DNA of 64,000 bases from Crocodylus rhombifer (taxonomy: Eukaryota; Chordata; Crocodylia; Crocodylidae). Positions 33,742 to 44,817 of this stretch are shown here, piece after piece. How positions within the stretch are numbered: position 1 is the first letter of the stretch; the number at the start of each line of letters is the position of its first letter. The DNA is taken from positions 62,001 through 126,000 of the forward strand of contig JAVSML010000049.1 of the NCBI GenBank assembly GCA_038503035.1. Reading direction: 5' to 3'. The notes under the pieces are model-generated. The model had not been told where the DNA came from. It made no database searches and saw only the letters and a program-made list of their open reading frames with translations. The position numbers and the translations under genes were made by a program.

Positions 33742-34023
33742 AGGGCACCTTTACATGTGCTCCAGGGTGGGGTAGCTTTAATTAGAATGGTTCTCAGGAG
33801 CTGCTCTAATTAAAGCACCCACAGTGTCTTGTGTATTAAGTGTCCCACACTTCAAAATGACAGTGAGGGCAATTTCACTAAACCTCATTCAATGAGTTTT
33901 ATTTAAAGCACCAGCACCACCATTTTGAGGTGTGGGGATGCTGAATACACATGATGCCAAGGCTGATGGAGCATTCCAGTTAGCACGTGTCAGAGCATTT
34001 GCTGGGCACCCTGTAGGTGCCCT
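33742..34023. mobile_element. MITE (family 1) copy
   Basis: The left end AGGGCACCTTTACATGTGCT and the reverse complement of the right end AGGGCACCTACAGGGTGC form a terminal inverted repeat. The interior carries the family blocks CTCAGGAGCTGCTCTAATTA, AGTGTCTTGTGTATTAAGTG and GCTGAATACACATGA found in 139-499. Target duplication is not clear. Confidence 0.6.
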
Positions 34024-34828
34024 AAAAGTGTACTTCAAGTGTTCATTCAGTTTCTCCTGGGGGAAATATGCCTCCAGGACAAATACCTTTGAGGTTGCCA
34101 CTTGGAAGATCTCCCTGCAAGAGAAACTCCTGCAACAATGAACAGCTACCTGCATGCTCCCCTCCTGGTTTCCTCTGGTCTAGGATGGGAGTGGAGCAGT
34201 GGGGCAATGTTCCCTGTGTTTCCTCAGAAGAGGGACCCTCATTCTAGGATGTGAGGTGAGGGGGCTTTGCCCCACCACTCTAGTCCCCTTTGTGCCAGGA
34301 CTAACAGAGCAGTAGCTGCTCCCCCAGCTTTCTCCAAACCAAGAGTACAATGGATCTGTGGAAGATGCAGAGAGCAGGAGAGAGGTGGCAGCTGCAGGCT
34401 TAATACCTGTACTGCTCCCTCTTCCAGAAAGATTTCTGATGGAAGAAATTTCTAAGAAAGTTCCACTGCTAGAACTGAATGCCTGTTTGAAGCCATGAAG
34501 AATGTTCTATGGTATGAAACTAAACAGACCAAAAGTGTCAAATCATTATCTGACATGATTATCAAGCAAGATATTTTTAATTATATTAACAACAAAGAAA
34601 GTAAAAATTGATTACATGAAAAAGCTGGGATTTCGCGAAAAACACAAACAAGCTATTGGCTGAATTAATTGCTTCTATTTTTTGTAATAGGTAAGTCAAA
34701 TAAACTTCCGATAGTAATTGATCCACATGATTTAATTTAAATAATATTGAATGTTATCTAGAAAATATAACTGAAGTAATGACATTTGTGCTTGCAGAAA
34801 GAAGAAAATATTCTCAGTATTATATATA
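34024..34828. other. Unique sequence, no feature seen
   Basis: Short unremarkable ORFs only. The part from 34490 is AT-rich. Confidence 0.4.
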
Positions 34829-34955
34829 GTTTCATAGTTTCATAGTTAGTAGCGTCGGAAAGGACCTGAGCAGATCATCAAGTCCAACCCCCTGCCATGG
34901 CAGGAAAGTGTACTGGGGTCAAATGACCCCAGCAAGGTGATTGTCAAGCCTTGTC

Positions 34956-36071
34956 TTAAAGCCCCCCCAGGGTAGGAGCCAGCACAACTTCGCTTGGAAG
35001 TTGGTTCCAGATCCTAGCCGCCCTGACTGTGAAGTAGCACCTCCTGATGTCTAGTCTGAACCTACCCTCTGCTAGATTGTGACTGTTATTTCTAGTCACT
35101 CCTGGCAATGCTTGGGGGAACAGTGACTCCCCCAATGCCTGCTGGTCCCCTCTGACTAGTTTGTAATACACCACTAGATCCCCCCTCAGCCTCCTCTTGT
35201 GGAGGCTGAACAGGTTCAGGTCCCATAGCCTCTCCTCGTAGGGCCTGCCCTGCTGCCCCCTGATCATGTGAGTGGCCCTCCTCTGGACCCTCTCCGTGTT
35301 GTCCACATCCCTCTTGAAGTGCAGCGCCCAGAACTGGACGCAGTACTCCAGCTGTGGCCTGACCAGTGCCGCATAGAGGGGGAGGATCACCTCCTTGGAC
35401 CTGCTTGAGATGCATCTGTGGATGCATGACAAGGTGCGGTTGGCCTTCCTGACTGCATCCCCACACTGCCGGCCCATGTTTATCTTGGCATCAAGATCCT
35501 TTTCTGCCTCTGCATTGATGAGAAGGGAGTTCCCCAGCCTGTAGGTATGCTGCTCGTTCTTCCTCCCCACCTTGCACTTGTGCTTGTTGAATCCCACCCT
35601 ATTCTCGTCCGCCCACCCCTGTAACCTGTCTAGGTCTGATTGGAGCCTATTCCTTTCTTCTAGTGTGCCCACATGCCCCCACATCTTAGTGTCATCATCA
35701 AATTTGAACAGGGTGCTTTTTACCCCCTCGTCCAAGTCACTGATGAAGATGTTGAACAGTGCGGGCCCGAGGACCGAGCCCTGGAGGACCCCACTGCCCA
35801 CATCCCTCCAGGTCAAAAATGACCCATCCACTACCACTCTCTGGGTGTGGCCCTCCAACCAGTTGGCGATCCATTTGACTATGTAGGTGTCAACACCACA
35901 GTCCCCCAGTTTTTTAATGAGAACAGGGTGAGAGACAGTGTCGAAGGCCTTCCGAAAGTCCAGAAAGACTATGTCCACTGCTACCCCAGTATTTAAGGAT
36001 TTGGTGACCTGGTCATAGAAGGCCACCAGGTTGGTCTGACAGGACCTGCCACTGATGAACCCATGTTTCAT
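34956..36071 (-). pseudogene. CR1 ORF2, RT palm to C-terminus (371 codons, open)
   Basis: The frame covers the RT palm and thumb. GFISGRSCQTN is at residues 4-14, VFLDFRKAFDTVSHP at about 35-49, GVLQGSVLGPALFNIF at about 92-107, FDDDTKMWG (normally FADDT) at about 122-130, and the CR1 thumb LPLYAALVRPQLEYC near 230. The ATG is not the native start: it lies in the ATGAAACT tail of the CR1 inserted at 36068-36688. The native frame continues upstream at 36690-37200 beyond the insertion. The C-terminus ends early at a stop after LAPTLGGL. Confidence 0.9.
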
Positions 36072-36688
36072 AGTTTCATAGTTTCATAGTAGCTAGAGTC
36101 GGAAGGGACCTAGGTAGATCATCTAGTCCGACCCCCTGCCTTAGCAGGAAAGAGCACCGGGGTCAGATGACCCCGGCAAGGTGCTCATCTAACTTCCTTT
36201 TAAAAATCCCCAGGCTAGGAGCCTGCACCACTTCCCCTGGAAGCTGGTTCCAGGCCCTAGCCGCCCTGACTGTGAAGTAGCGCCTCCTAATATCTAATCT
36301 AAACTTACCCTCCGCCAGCTTGTGACCGTTATTCCTGGTCACTCCTGGCAGCGCACGGGGGAACAGGGACTCCCCCAATACCTGCTGATCCCCCCTGACC
36401 AGTTTGTAGCAGGCCACAAGGTCCCCCCTTAACCTTCTCTTGTGGAGGCTAAACAGGTTCAGGTCCCGTAGCCTCTCCTCATAAGGCCTGCCCTGCTGAC
36501 CCCTGATCATGTGAGTGGCCCTCCTCTGGACCCTCTCCGTGTTGTCCACATCCCTCTTGAAGTGCAGCGCCCAGAACTGGACGCAGTACTCCAGCTGCGG
36601 CCTGACCAGTGCCGCATAGAGGGGGAGGATCACCTCCCTGGACCTGCTCGAGATGCATCTGTGGATGCATGACAGGGTACGGTTGGCC
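36068..36688 (-). mobile_element. CR1 LINE 3' end (copy B) nested in copy A
   Basis: A 621-bp 5'-truncated CR1 in the same orientation as its host. The host sequence resumes exactly on both sides: upstream it reads LRGNQ and downstream HGFISGRS, which join to the normal CR1 sequence. The host target appears as CCCATGTTGGTTG. The four bases TGTT occur at both junctions (36064-36067 and 36689-36692), a 4-bp target duplication or microhomology. The 3' UTR and last 84 residues match the copy at 26109-26509, placing both in one young subfamily. Confidence 0.95.
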
Positions 36689-37200
36689 TGTTGGTTGCCC
36701 CTAAGCATAATCTCCCCTGCTGGCCCCTTGTGGACATGTGCCGGAATAATTCTCTCAAAAAGCTTACCCAGGATCAAGGTAAGACTAACTGGCCTATAGT
36801 TTCCCAGGTCCTCCTTCCTCCCTTTTTTGAAGATGGGAACCACATTGGCCCTCTTCCAGTCCTCTGGCACCACACCAGGGCACCATGAGTGCTCGTAAAG
36901 CTGTGCCAGGGGTCCCGCAAAGACCTCAGCTAATTCCCTCAGCACTCTGGGGTTTAGATTGTCCGGACCAGCTGATTTAAATACATCCAGTCCCTCCAGA
37001 AGTTCCCTGACTAGATCCTCACTGATCCTTGGCCTAGGTGTGCCTCCCCTGGGGCCAGAGGGGGGCCCAGTGTGGAGGTTGATCCGGTCTCTGCTTAGGA
37101 AAATGGAGGCAAAGAACTCGTTAAATAGGTTAGCTTTGTCATCTGGTATGACAGCAAAATTTCCCAGAGTGTCTTGCAGGGGCCCCACGTTAACCGGCAC
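36163..37200 (-). pseudogene. Accidental CR1-CR1 chimeric ORF (345 codons)
   Basis: Residues 1 to about 170 come from host copy A: RT N-terminus with DDKANLFNEFFASIF, SAGPDNLNPRVL, VPEDWKRANVVPIFKKG and NYRPVSLTLILGKLFERI. From about residue 172 the sequence is copy B, starting ANRTLSCIHRCISSRS and running to the native CR1 C-terminus HLAGVI. The insertion happens to be in frame. The protein would lack the RT palm, including the FLDF and FADD catalytic boxes, and could not polymerise DNA. The fusion is a by-product of nesting; there is no sign of a promoter or of selection for it. Confidence 0.92.
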
Positions 37201-37375
37201 CTTCTTTTTGCCCCGCTATGTATTTAAAAAAGGACTTCTCATTGTCCTTGATCTGGGTAGCTAGTTCCAGTTCCATCTCCTCCTTGGCCTTTCTGACTGC
37301 CCTCCTGAGCAACTGCAGTATAGTCCTCCCTGGTGATGGACCCTCCCTTCCATTGGGTGTGCACCTCCCTTTTAG

Positions 37376-37870
37376 CTAGAAGACATTTGCGATGCTTTTG
37401 GTGAGCCATGGGGGCTTTTGCGCCCTCCTGCTCCCTTTGATCCATGTTGGGATTATCTCCCTTTGGGCTTGGAGTATTGTCTCCTTAAGGAATGACCACT
37501 CTTCTTGGACACCTGGCTCCCCTCCCTTCCGGGACCTCAGTGTCTCCTTGACTATTCTCCTTAGCTCATTAACGTCCGTCCTCCTGAAATCTAGGGCTGC
37601 TGCCTTGCTGGAAGCCTTTGCCACCTTGCGCTGGATGGTGAATTTCAGCAGGCGATGATCACTGTCACCCAGGCGGTTCAACACCCGCAGCCCCCTCACT
37701 AGGTCGTCACCCGTGGCCAGCACCAGGTGAAACAAGGTGTCTCCCCTGGTGGGGCTATGCACTTCCTGGGTTAGATAGAGGTTCTGAATTTTGGCTAGGA
37801 ACCTATGTGAGCCGTCAGACCTGGCTGACTGCTCTTCCCAGCAGATATCTGGAAAGTTCAGGTCACCCAT
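37376..37870 (-). pseudogene. CR1 ORF2, end of endonuclease and linker (164 codons)
   Basis: Begins at GDLNFPDICWEE, the EN motif holding the catalytic D and N. GDSDHRLLKFTI follows at about residues 67-78; its S-D-H triad is the final catalytic EN motif. Then comes the linker rich in basic residues ending in WLTKSIANVF. A frameshift separates it from the upstream EN half at 37877-38305 and another from the RT half. Confidence 0.88.
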
Positions 37871-37876
37871 GATGAC

Positions 37877-38305
37877 CTAACTAACTCCGTGAGCTGACTT
37901 AAGAATTCCTGGTCTAGCTCTTATCCCTTGGTTGCGTGATCTGTAGTAGACCCCCACCGTTAAGTCTCTTTCCCCTTGACTGTCTTGTATTTTAACCCAG
38001 AGCACTTCCATGTGTCCCTCCTCTGACTCTGTGCTACCTGGTGAGGATGTGTATTCCTCCTTAATGTAGAGCACCACACCCCCGCCTTTCCTCCCTGTCC
38101 TGTCCCTCCTATACAGCCTATAGCCCTTGCTATTCACCGCCCAGTCCTGTGTTGGGTCCCACCACGTTTCAGTGAGCCCCACTATGTCCGGGTTGATGTC
38201 AACTAGCAGGAGGGTAAGTTCCTCCTGCTTGTTTCCCATACTATGAGCGTTTGTGTAGAGGCATTTGAGGTCTCCTGTGGATGTGTGCACTGGCCCCCTA
38301 ATCAC
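37877..38305 (-). pseudogene. CR1 ORF2, N-terminal endonuclease half (142 codons)
   Basis: The N-terminal half of the apurinic-type endonuclease. LKCLYTNAHSMGNK carries the conserved N at about residue 18, and DIVGLTETWWDP carries the catalytic E at about residue 45. RTGRKGGGVVLYIKEEY and VLWVKI follow, then YYRSRN. After YYR the reading frame is lost. The true ORF2 start lies upstream and is not preserved. Confidence 0.88.
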
Positions 38306-38973
38306 AGCATTGCCCTGGCCCTTGTTGCTTACCTGTATTCATTTATATGGTGTATTCATTTTAGTTAATCACTCATGTGCTGAAATAGAAACTTTTTATT
38401 CAGTAATTTAATACACTACTTACATTTTACAAATCCAAGCAGATACCATTTGGTATTAATTCTGCTTCCAAGGTATTTTAATAATTGCACAGACCTCTCA
38501 GGGCTTTTAAAGCATTGACGTTATAAAGAATGATACTTTAATTTAAACTCAGTACTCTGTAGGGAACCTGACGTTTATGTCAGGTCAACAAATACTTTGG
38601 CCAAACAAGTGATGTTCTTCAAAGAGGAAAATATCTTTTCAGGGTTGGTTTAATTGTAGAGAGATGTTTGCACTCAACTTCCATTATAAAACATTATTGT
38701 TGCCCTCATGTAAACCTCGGCTTGGAAAATAGGTGTGACCTGAAAATATGTCAGATATATTCTTGAAGGGAAAGGAGAACATTTTTTCAAAGTCTGAAAA
38801 TCATTTGTTTGTTAGTTACAGGATATTAAAATATTATCCTGAAATAAAACATTGCTTTCTGTCTGTTTCTTAGTCTCTGACTAGCTCAGACTGCTCATGA
38901 TTCCTTTATAATTTCCATGAAATTATATCTCAAATCTTTGGTTGTATTTGAAGCCTAAGCAAAAGAAGCAGCA

Positions 38974-39080
38974 TGGCTCTGTAACCTAATGGTTAGGGAA
39001 GTTTACTTTAAAGGGGGAAGAAGGGGAGGAGGAGAGAGCAAAGTCTGGGGTTCGTGTTCCTGTTCCTCTCCCTACTGCTT
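38974..39080 (+). repeat. tRNA-derived SINE remnant
   Basis: An A-box-like TAACCTAATGGTTAGGGAA (about 38982-39000) and a B-box-like GGGTTCGTGTTCC (39048-39060) are separated by a purine-rich expansion. The distance is longer than in a tRNA, so this is a SINE and not a tRNA gene. Confidence 0.55.
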
Positions 39081-40739
39081 ACATATTTTGCATAAACAGT
39101 CACTGGATTAAAAAGGAAATGAACGCAGTACTCCCTCCTTAAAGGTAAGTGCCTAATCTTGCATTCTTTGCTGCACAATAGTATACCCTCAACAAAGAGA
39201 AAGGTGCCATTAACCAGACTACCCAGCATACAGGTGGTTTGACAGTTCTCCAGGGAGGTGAGAGATGCAGTCTTCAATACCTTCAGGCTTAGGAAGATCT
39301 AAAATCAGTCTCCCTCTTCCCAGAGTAAGTCCTTTAACCAGCAGGCAGATCAACTACAGAACTTGTCGGTAAAAAATTAGGCATTTGATGAGACTGAGCA
39401 GCTCCTGATCAGTAGTTATTTGAACCGCAATATTGGAATTAGGCACCTAACATCCATCTGAGTCCTCTTTCTGGTGCCTAAGTTCTTTTTTGGATATGGT
39501 CCAAAGATACTTGATTTCCTGCATGTCCTTGATTTCTTATTCTAAAGATAGAATTATTATATTTTCTCATAGTTGCAACCTATGTATCTAGAGGTACCAA
39601 ATTTTTTTGTGTTGTACCAATATAACTTGTAAGTGTATCCATCAAAATTAGTGGACCTATTTTAAAATTAAATCAAGTAACTGAAAAATGGAGCTAGTTG
39701 GTACTGTTGACTCGCAAAATTTACAGATTAAAAATACCATAATTCTTCACTGGAAAAACCTGAGATCTTTGGAATGTTTTTGTTCTATTCGCAGGAAAGT
39801 TTCAGTTTTGACAAATCAGCACTTCCAATTAGAAAACATTTTCTTTGCTCAAAGGCAAGAATTTTTGTGGGTGATATTGGACTACCTATATGGTTGTGAC
39901 AGACTTAGACAAGTTTTCAAATGCAATACATTCTTCTTCAAATAATCTTGACCAGTTCTAATGGAAAGATGAACTTAAATTTAGAAAATGCAATTTGATA
40001 CACTTTTTAAAAGCCGTAAATGTTCTTTTCTGTATACTTAGCACACCGCAGTACAAAATATTTTCATTTTTAAAAGTTTTTTAAAAGGATCTTCTCTCAC
40101 AATGGCTTTATTACTAGATTTAGTCATTTTGTTTAAAAGCAGGATCTAATGGATTTGAGCACATTTTTGGAATTAAATGGCCCCTGATTTTAGGGTATTT
40201 TGAAAGTGAAATGGCATGCAATATTAATTGTTATGTCTTGTCAGTAATAAAGAGCACATTGCAACTGTAACATAAACAAAACAAAATATGTTCTGCATTT
40301 ACAAAGTTATCACAGGACCTTTCAATGGCCCATTACTAGGAAGGGAAACTCTTATTTCCACTGGTAACAGTGAAAATGGGAATGTTAATTGTCTTCAGTA
40401 CCACTGCTTGTGTCACTTTATTTTATAATATGTTTGTCAGAAGCTTGGGTTACAGTATAAGAAAGCAAAAAAAATCCCAAAACAACACCCCACCCCCCGT
40501 ATTTCCACTCACAAATAACTTGTGGTTCTTTTTCTCAAGTTAAATTCAGTGTAAACTAAACTCAGTTACATTCTCTTCCCCTCCAAGTTTATATATAAAT
40601 ATAAAAACCCTATTGCTCTTGTTTGGAGGAGGAAGGGTGGTTCAGAAAACAGATGGTTCTTCCCACCCCCCCAGAAAGGAGCTATTTTTCCATGTTTTCA
40701 ATGCTAGTTCTTGCATATCATCCTCCATAGAAGACACTA

Positions 40740-40950
40740 TGGCAACGTAGTGCCAGCAGACACAAACCATGATGCTGATGCTACTGCACAGTAGCAACAA
40801 GCTACTATGCAGTAGCTTGTTATTTCTGCACAATACGGTTGGAAACAACCTGTGCACCGCCTAGCCTGCTAAAGCAAGTACTAAATGACTACACAGTAAC
40901 AACTGTGCAGTCAGATGCATGTGTAGACACGTTCACTTGCATTCATATTT
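40740..40950. repeat. Hairpin-rich MITE-like block
   Basis: Contains GCTACTGCACAGTAGC (an imperfect palindrome) immediately followed by a second hairpin with arms ACAAGCTACT and AGTAGCTTGT, then CAGATGCATGTGTAGACACG. The last motif resembles the TGCATCTACACATG end of the MITE at 60772. Boundaries are unresolved. Confidence 0.35.
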
Positions 40951-41012
40951 CACCCTTATTTACACTGCTTAGCTTAAGTGTTGCAACTGAATGGGTGAAC
41001 AATTGCAGATAC

Positions 41013-41390
41013 ACAGTGAGGCATAACTAGGGGGAGGAAAGAGGGGACCAAGTCCCAGATGCCGAGTTAGAAGGGGCACTGGAATGTTTTTCCCTCCCTG
41101 AGAATCTTTGCCTTCAGGAGCAGCCCCAACTTGCCTGGCCATACAAGCCAGATGCTGAGACACAGCAGTACCACCCCTGCACTGCCCAGCCATAGAAACC
41201 AAACTGCAGCAGTCTCGTACTGTCCACCTGTAAGAATTGGGTGCAGACAGGAAAAGCAGGGGCATTTAAGTCTCCAGGACAGGTAAGACTCTCTCTTTCG
41301 CTTTCCCCTCACCCTGCTTTCCAGTGCTTGGCACCCCCTCCCACCCCCCCAGGGAAGTTTTGCCAAGATGACCAAATTTGACACTTAAAC
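41013..41390. repeat. Interspersed repeat (family 6), copy 2
   Basis: Starts CAGTGAGGCATAACTAGGG and shares the CAGGTAAGACT block and following pyrimidine-rich sequence with 33305-33600. The class is unknown. ORFs on the minus strand in this block are not related to known proteins. Confidence 0.4.
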
Positions 41391-42066
41391 TGTGCAGTGA
41401 GGTAAGAGAGAACTGTAGTCAAGAGCCTGAGGACAGTTACCTTTCTCAGATTTTGTCTTCAAAATCTTAGAAAAGATATGACCAAGATTAATCAATTTTG
41501 CATTCTTTATCTTTTTAGGGGAGGGAGGCAGGCAAGGGGGTTGGTTACTTTTTTTTTTCTTTTTCTACTTTTTACTACAGTCCTTCATACTGATCCTTAT
41601 CTTGGAACAAACCAGAAATTTTCAAGTTTTTTGAGCAAATCTATTTTGAAGTGAGTGCAAAAGTATGATGTGCTTGTTTCACCAAATACCTGATTTTTAC
41701 TGTTGACTAAAAGTTGCTTAGATTTACAATTTTTCTAACTAATTAAACATGATGATTTTCTATAGGCCATAACATAGTTGTTACAGAAATTATTTATTAT
41801 AGGCTTCATTTTTCTTTCAGTTCTATAACTGTATTAATAAATACCTTGTTTCTTCTATATGTAATCCTAATATCTCTTAATTAACTCTTAGCATTCTAAA
41901 GAGCAGTATCTTGAGCTCCTACCCTACAGAGCCTCAGGTGTTTTCTACTACCACCCTATTTCCCTTCTACTGCACTAGAATCCCTGTGATGTTGCTGTTC
42001 CTGCTCTTGTAGTCACCCTCTTTGTCCTTCAGCCATCTCCTTTCTTTCTTCCACACTAGACAAAAG
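41391..42066. other. Unique sequence, no feature seen
   Basis: AT-rich, with a T-run near 41550. No coding or repeat signal. Confidence 0.4.
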
Positions 42067-42745
42067 CTAGGTACAGAAATGACACAAATCGGTTTAAGTA
42101 ATCAGGAAATGATTTAAACCTGTAGCAGAACAGAAGTTCAGTGTACTTAAACCACTTTCAAAATGGTCAAAGTGGTTTAAGATAAACATAGATGGATGTA
42201 GTATCACACTTAACTGATTTAGGTCAAATTAGTCAATCCTGTCCCATATCCCTTTCTGATTCAGGTCAACTCATAGCCCTCCAGCATCCCAGGGCTGTGC
42301 AGCTCTAGGCTGTGCTGTCTGCTCCAGCAGAGCACAGCTGGGCCCACCTCCAGCTGTCAGCTGGGGCTTTTCATCCTTTTCCATCATGCATGACTGGTGC
42401 TTCCTGAGACTGTGGATTTTTGGGGCACAATTTGTGGGCGGCAGTGTTGGCGGTGGGGTGGGGGTGGGGGTTGTGAGCAGCAAGCATCCACAGAAGCTGG
42501 GGGTGGCATCGGGGCGGGGGTGGTGGTGGTGAGAAGTGGCTGCCTGCAGAAGCCAGCGGCAGCAGCCGATCTCAGGGGATCATATGCACCCCCCCAGAGC
42601 TACCCCGCCATGAGTCACCTATGATCTCTATCCCACACAGCCAGGAGCTAGGCTGATTTCCCCAGCCTCATCCCTGGCTCTGCCCCATCCTCAGTTAGCA
42701 AGCTGGCTCCAGCCTCCCAGCCAGAAGCTGACTGTCTGTACCTAG
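42067..42745. mobile_element. hAT-like MITE (family 3), 679 bp
   Basis: The left end CTAGGTACAGAAATGAC and the reverse complement of the right end CTAGGTACAGACAGTC form terminal inverted repeats. The first 230 bp match, in reverse orientation, the right part of the element at 19689-20646. Flanks GACAAAAG and TCCACAAG agree at 5 of 8 positions, suggesting a worn 8-bp target duplication. The middle is GC-rich (GGTGGGGTGGGGGT at about 42450). It is non-coding. Confidence 0.6.
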
Positions 42746-44269
42746 TCCACAAGACCTTGTTTCATCTCGTCAGGCCAGCATCTGAACATTGGCAGTCTTT
42801 CTTTACTTCTACTTCTTGTACCACTCTTCTGCCTGTAGTCATTTTAAGTTCTATCTCAGTCTCCTTATGTCCCTAGTCTCAGCTCACAACTTTTCCCACT
42901 TTGCTCTATTGATTCCTGCCTGAAGTTGTGAAAAGGATGTAAGTCCCCATTGCACAACAAGGGAGGGAGGTACACTGTCTAGAACTCACAGTCTACCTTG
43001 TGTTCTATCAGTCTTCCCTCCTCTACAGCTCTGTAATTCTTGACAATATGGTTGTGAGCTCAGTTCCCAATCTCTCCAAAACAGCTACCTCCCAGGGTGT
43101 TACAGTAATGGAGGTTAGCCAGTGCTTTAAGAATGGAAGACCATATTTTGTCCTTCATAGTGTATCCCAGGAAAGTGCACCCCAGACAAGTCAGTGGGTA
43201 TTCCAGCATATATCTCTAAGGGGAGAATTAGATCCCAAGTGTAACGTATGAATGTGACCTAATGCTTCCCTTCATAAGATTTCACAATAGTCATTAACAC
43301 CAACAAGAATTACACATGTGGCTTCAAGCAGAACAGCCCTAATTATCAGTATCATTGCTACAATAACAAGGGTGTTGATGGAGAACCTGCCAATCTCACA
43401 GCCTTGAATATACCATCCCTGTCAAGTGTCCACTCTTCCTTTTTTTAAAAAAATCCCTCTTTGAAGCTCATTTTTTCACTTATAAATGCCAACTAGCAGC
43501 AATGAAAATGCTTCTGTTACCCATAATTTAAAACATTGTCTAAGATAGAACCTTAGAATTTGTCTCTGGATTCTGCATCTGATCTCCTCTGTAAACAGAC
43601 AAACCTTTTCTGCATTCCAAAACAGAAGAGTATACAATTCTTTGACAACTGGCTAAGGTACCTAACACTGACTCACTGCATTTCGTGAGTCAGTCCTTTA
43701 TTAAAGATTTCTGACAGACGTTAAATCTGAAAATTTCATATCAAGGAAGTGAAAACGCCACAAACTTTTCTCATATATTTTGCCTCACTTCACCCTCATG
43801 AACCAAATGTTTCAAACAATATTAAGTAGCTCAGTCACAACTGACACATACTTTACCCTTCATTTGAAATTCCTCTCTTGTCACCTTGCTGTGTATTGAC
43901 CAAAGGAGAAACTGCATAGCTAACACAATCAATAGAATATAAAATACACAGTTCAATAGCTAAAACTAAATTGATCTCCCCAAGTACAGTGCATACTATC
44001 TTAAACTCAAAGTGCTATTATCGTTTTCAAAATATATGGTACCTGTCAGTGTACTCAGCAGTGCTACTGGAAGTGGATGGTATCATTAAAAAAAAATCTG
44101 AGATCTGTATTTACCTACTCGAGGTACTCCATTAAATTCCAGAACTCAGCAGTGGCCTCACCCACTGATTACCTAAGTCTATGACAACTATTTCATTTTC
44201 TATGTGGTAGTAGAAGTAGTTTTTCTAGTCTTCAGATTAAGATGGAAATTTTTCTTGTGTTACAAATAG
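42746..44269. other. Unique sequence, no gene seen
   Basis: A short hairpin with arms ACTGACTCAC/GTGAGTCAGT lies at about 43668-43695. The 83-codon frame at 43000 resembles nothing known. No element boundaries were seen. Confidence 0.4.
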
Positions 44270-44505
44270 CAAAACAAGTGGCCTTGTGGAAAGAATATGG
44301 TAGACTGAGACTCAGGAGAACCTGTTTATTTTTACCTGTGCCCCTCATCTGTTGCATGATTTCAGACTAGTTGTTTCATTTCTATGTTCCTCAGTTTTGC
44401 CTTTTGTAAAATAAGCTTAAAGGTAAATATATCCTTTGTAAAGTGTTTTGAGATCTATGGATAAAAAGTGCTATGGAAGAGCTAGGTATTGTTCATAATA
44501 ACTGT
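44270..44505 (+). repeat. MIR-like (CORE-SINE type) copy
   Basis: A degraded tRNA-like head (GTGGCCTTGTGGAAAGAATA, GACTCAGGAGAACCTG) is followed by a core with TTGCATGATTTCAGACTAGT and CTCAGTTTTGCCTTTTGTAA. The tail is TTTGTAAAGTGTTTTGAGAT and GAAGAGCTAGGTATTGTTC. This order (tRNA head, CORE, L2-like tail) is that of MIR-type SINEs in amniotes. Confidence 0.6.
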
Positions 44506-44817
44506 CCTCTGTTCTTTTGGAGTTATTCCTCAGTAAGTGTGTTTCTTATGCTAAGAAATATATGTTAAGTAGGTACAGTAAGCTGTGTAATGGGACCATA
44601 CAGAAGATGCATCCCATGAATGAGTGTCATATGTAAATACATAGAAGCCAGAGAGATGCAATTTATTCATATGGCACTTCAGTTTAAATCAACTTGGAGG
44701 AAAAAGATGATGGAAAAGGAAATAAAATAGCACACACATAGGAATGAATAAAAGCCATTCAAAACACTGTAAATACAAAAACACAGAAGTTTAATCCATC
44801 TTATTTAGAGTCTAAAG

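Larger units (their letters stand above)
34829..38331 (-). mobile_element. CR1 LINE with most of ORF2 (host copy A), interrupted by a younger CR1
   Basis: Read on the minus strand the element runs from about 38331 to the tail at 34829, about 2.9 kb once the insert 36068-36688 is removed. Order: apurinic endonuclease (LYTNAHSMGNK, TETWWD, GGGVVLYIKEEY, GDLNFPDICWEE), linker, RT (SAGPDNLNPRVL, NVVPIFKKGRKEDLGNYRPV; then across the insert GFISGRSCQTN, FLDFRKAFDTVSH, GVLQGSVLGP, FDDDTK where FADD is usual), thumb region, and 3' UTR with the ATGAAACT tail. ORF1 is missing, so the copy is 5'-truncated. Frameshifts break the endonuclease half and an A-to-D change affects the catalytic FADD box, so it is inactive. 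Confidence 0.95.
38332..41012. other. AT-rich unique sequence with one SINE and a hairpin-rich block
   Basis: Apart from the SINE at 38974 and the hairpin-rich block at 40740-40950 I see no gene or element. ORFs under 90 codons show no family resemblance. Confidence 0.4.

Noticed and set aside
36163..37200. Domesticated reverse transcriptase gene
   Set aside because: The frame is a chance fusion of two CR1 copies lacking the catalytic palm; nested insertion explains it fully.
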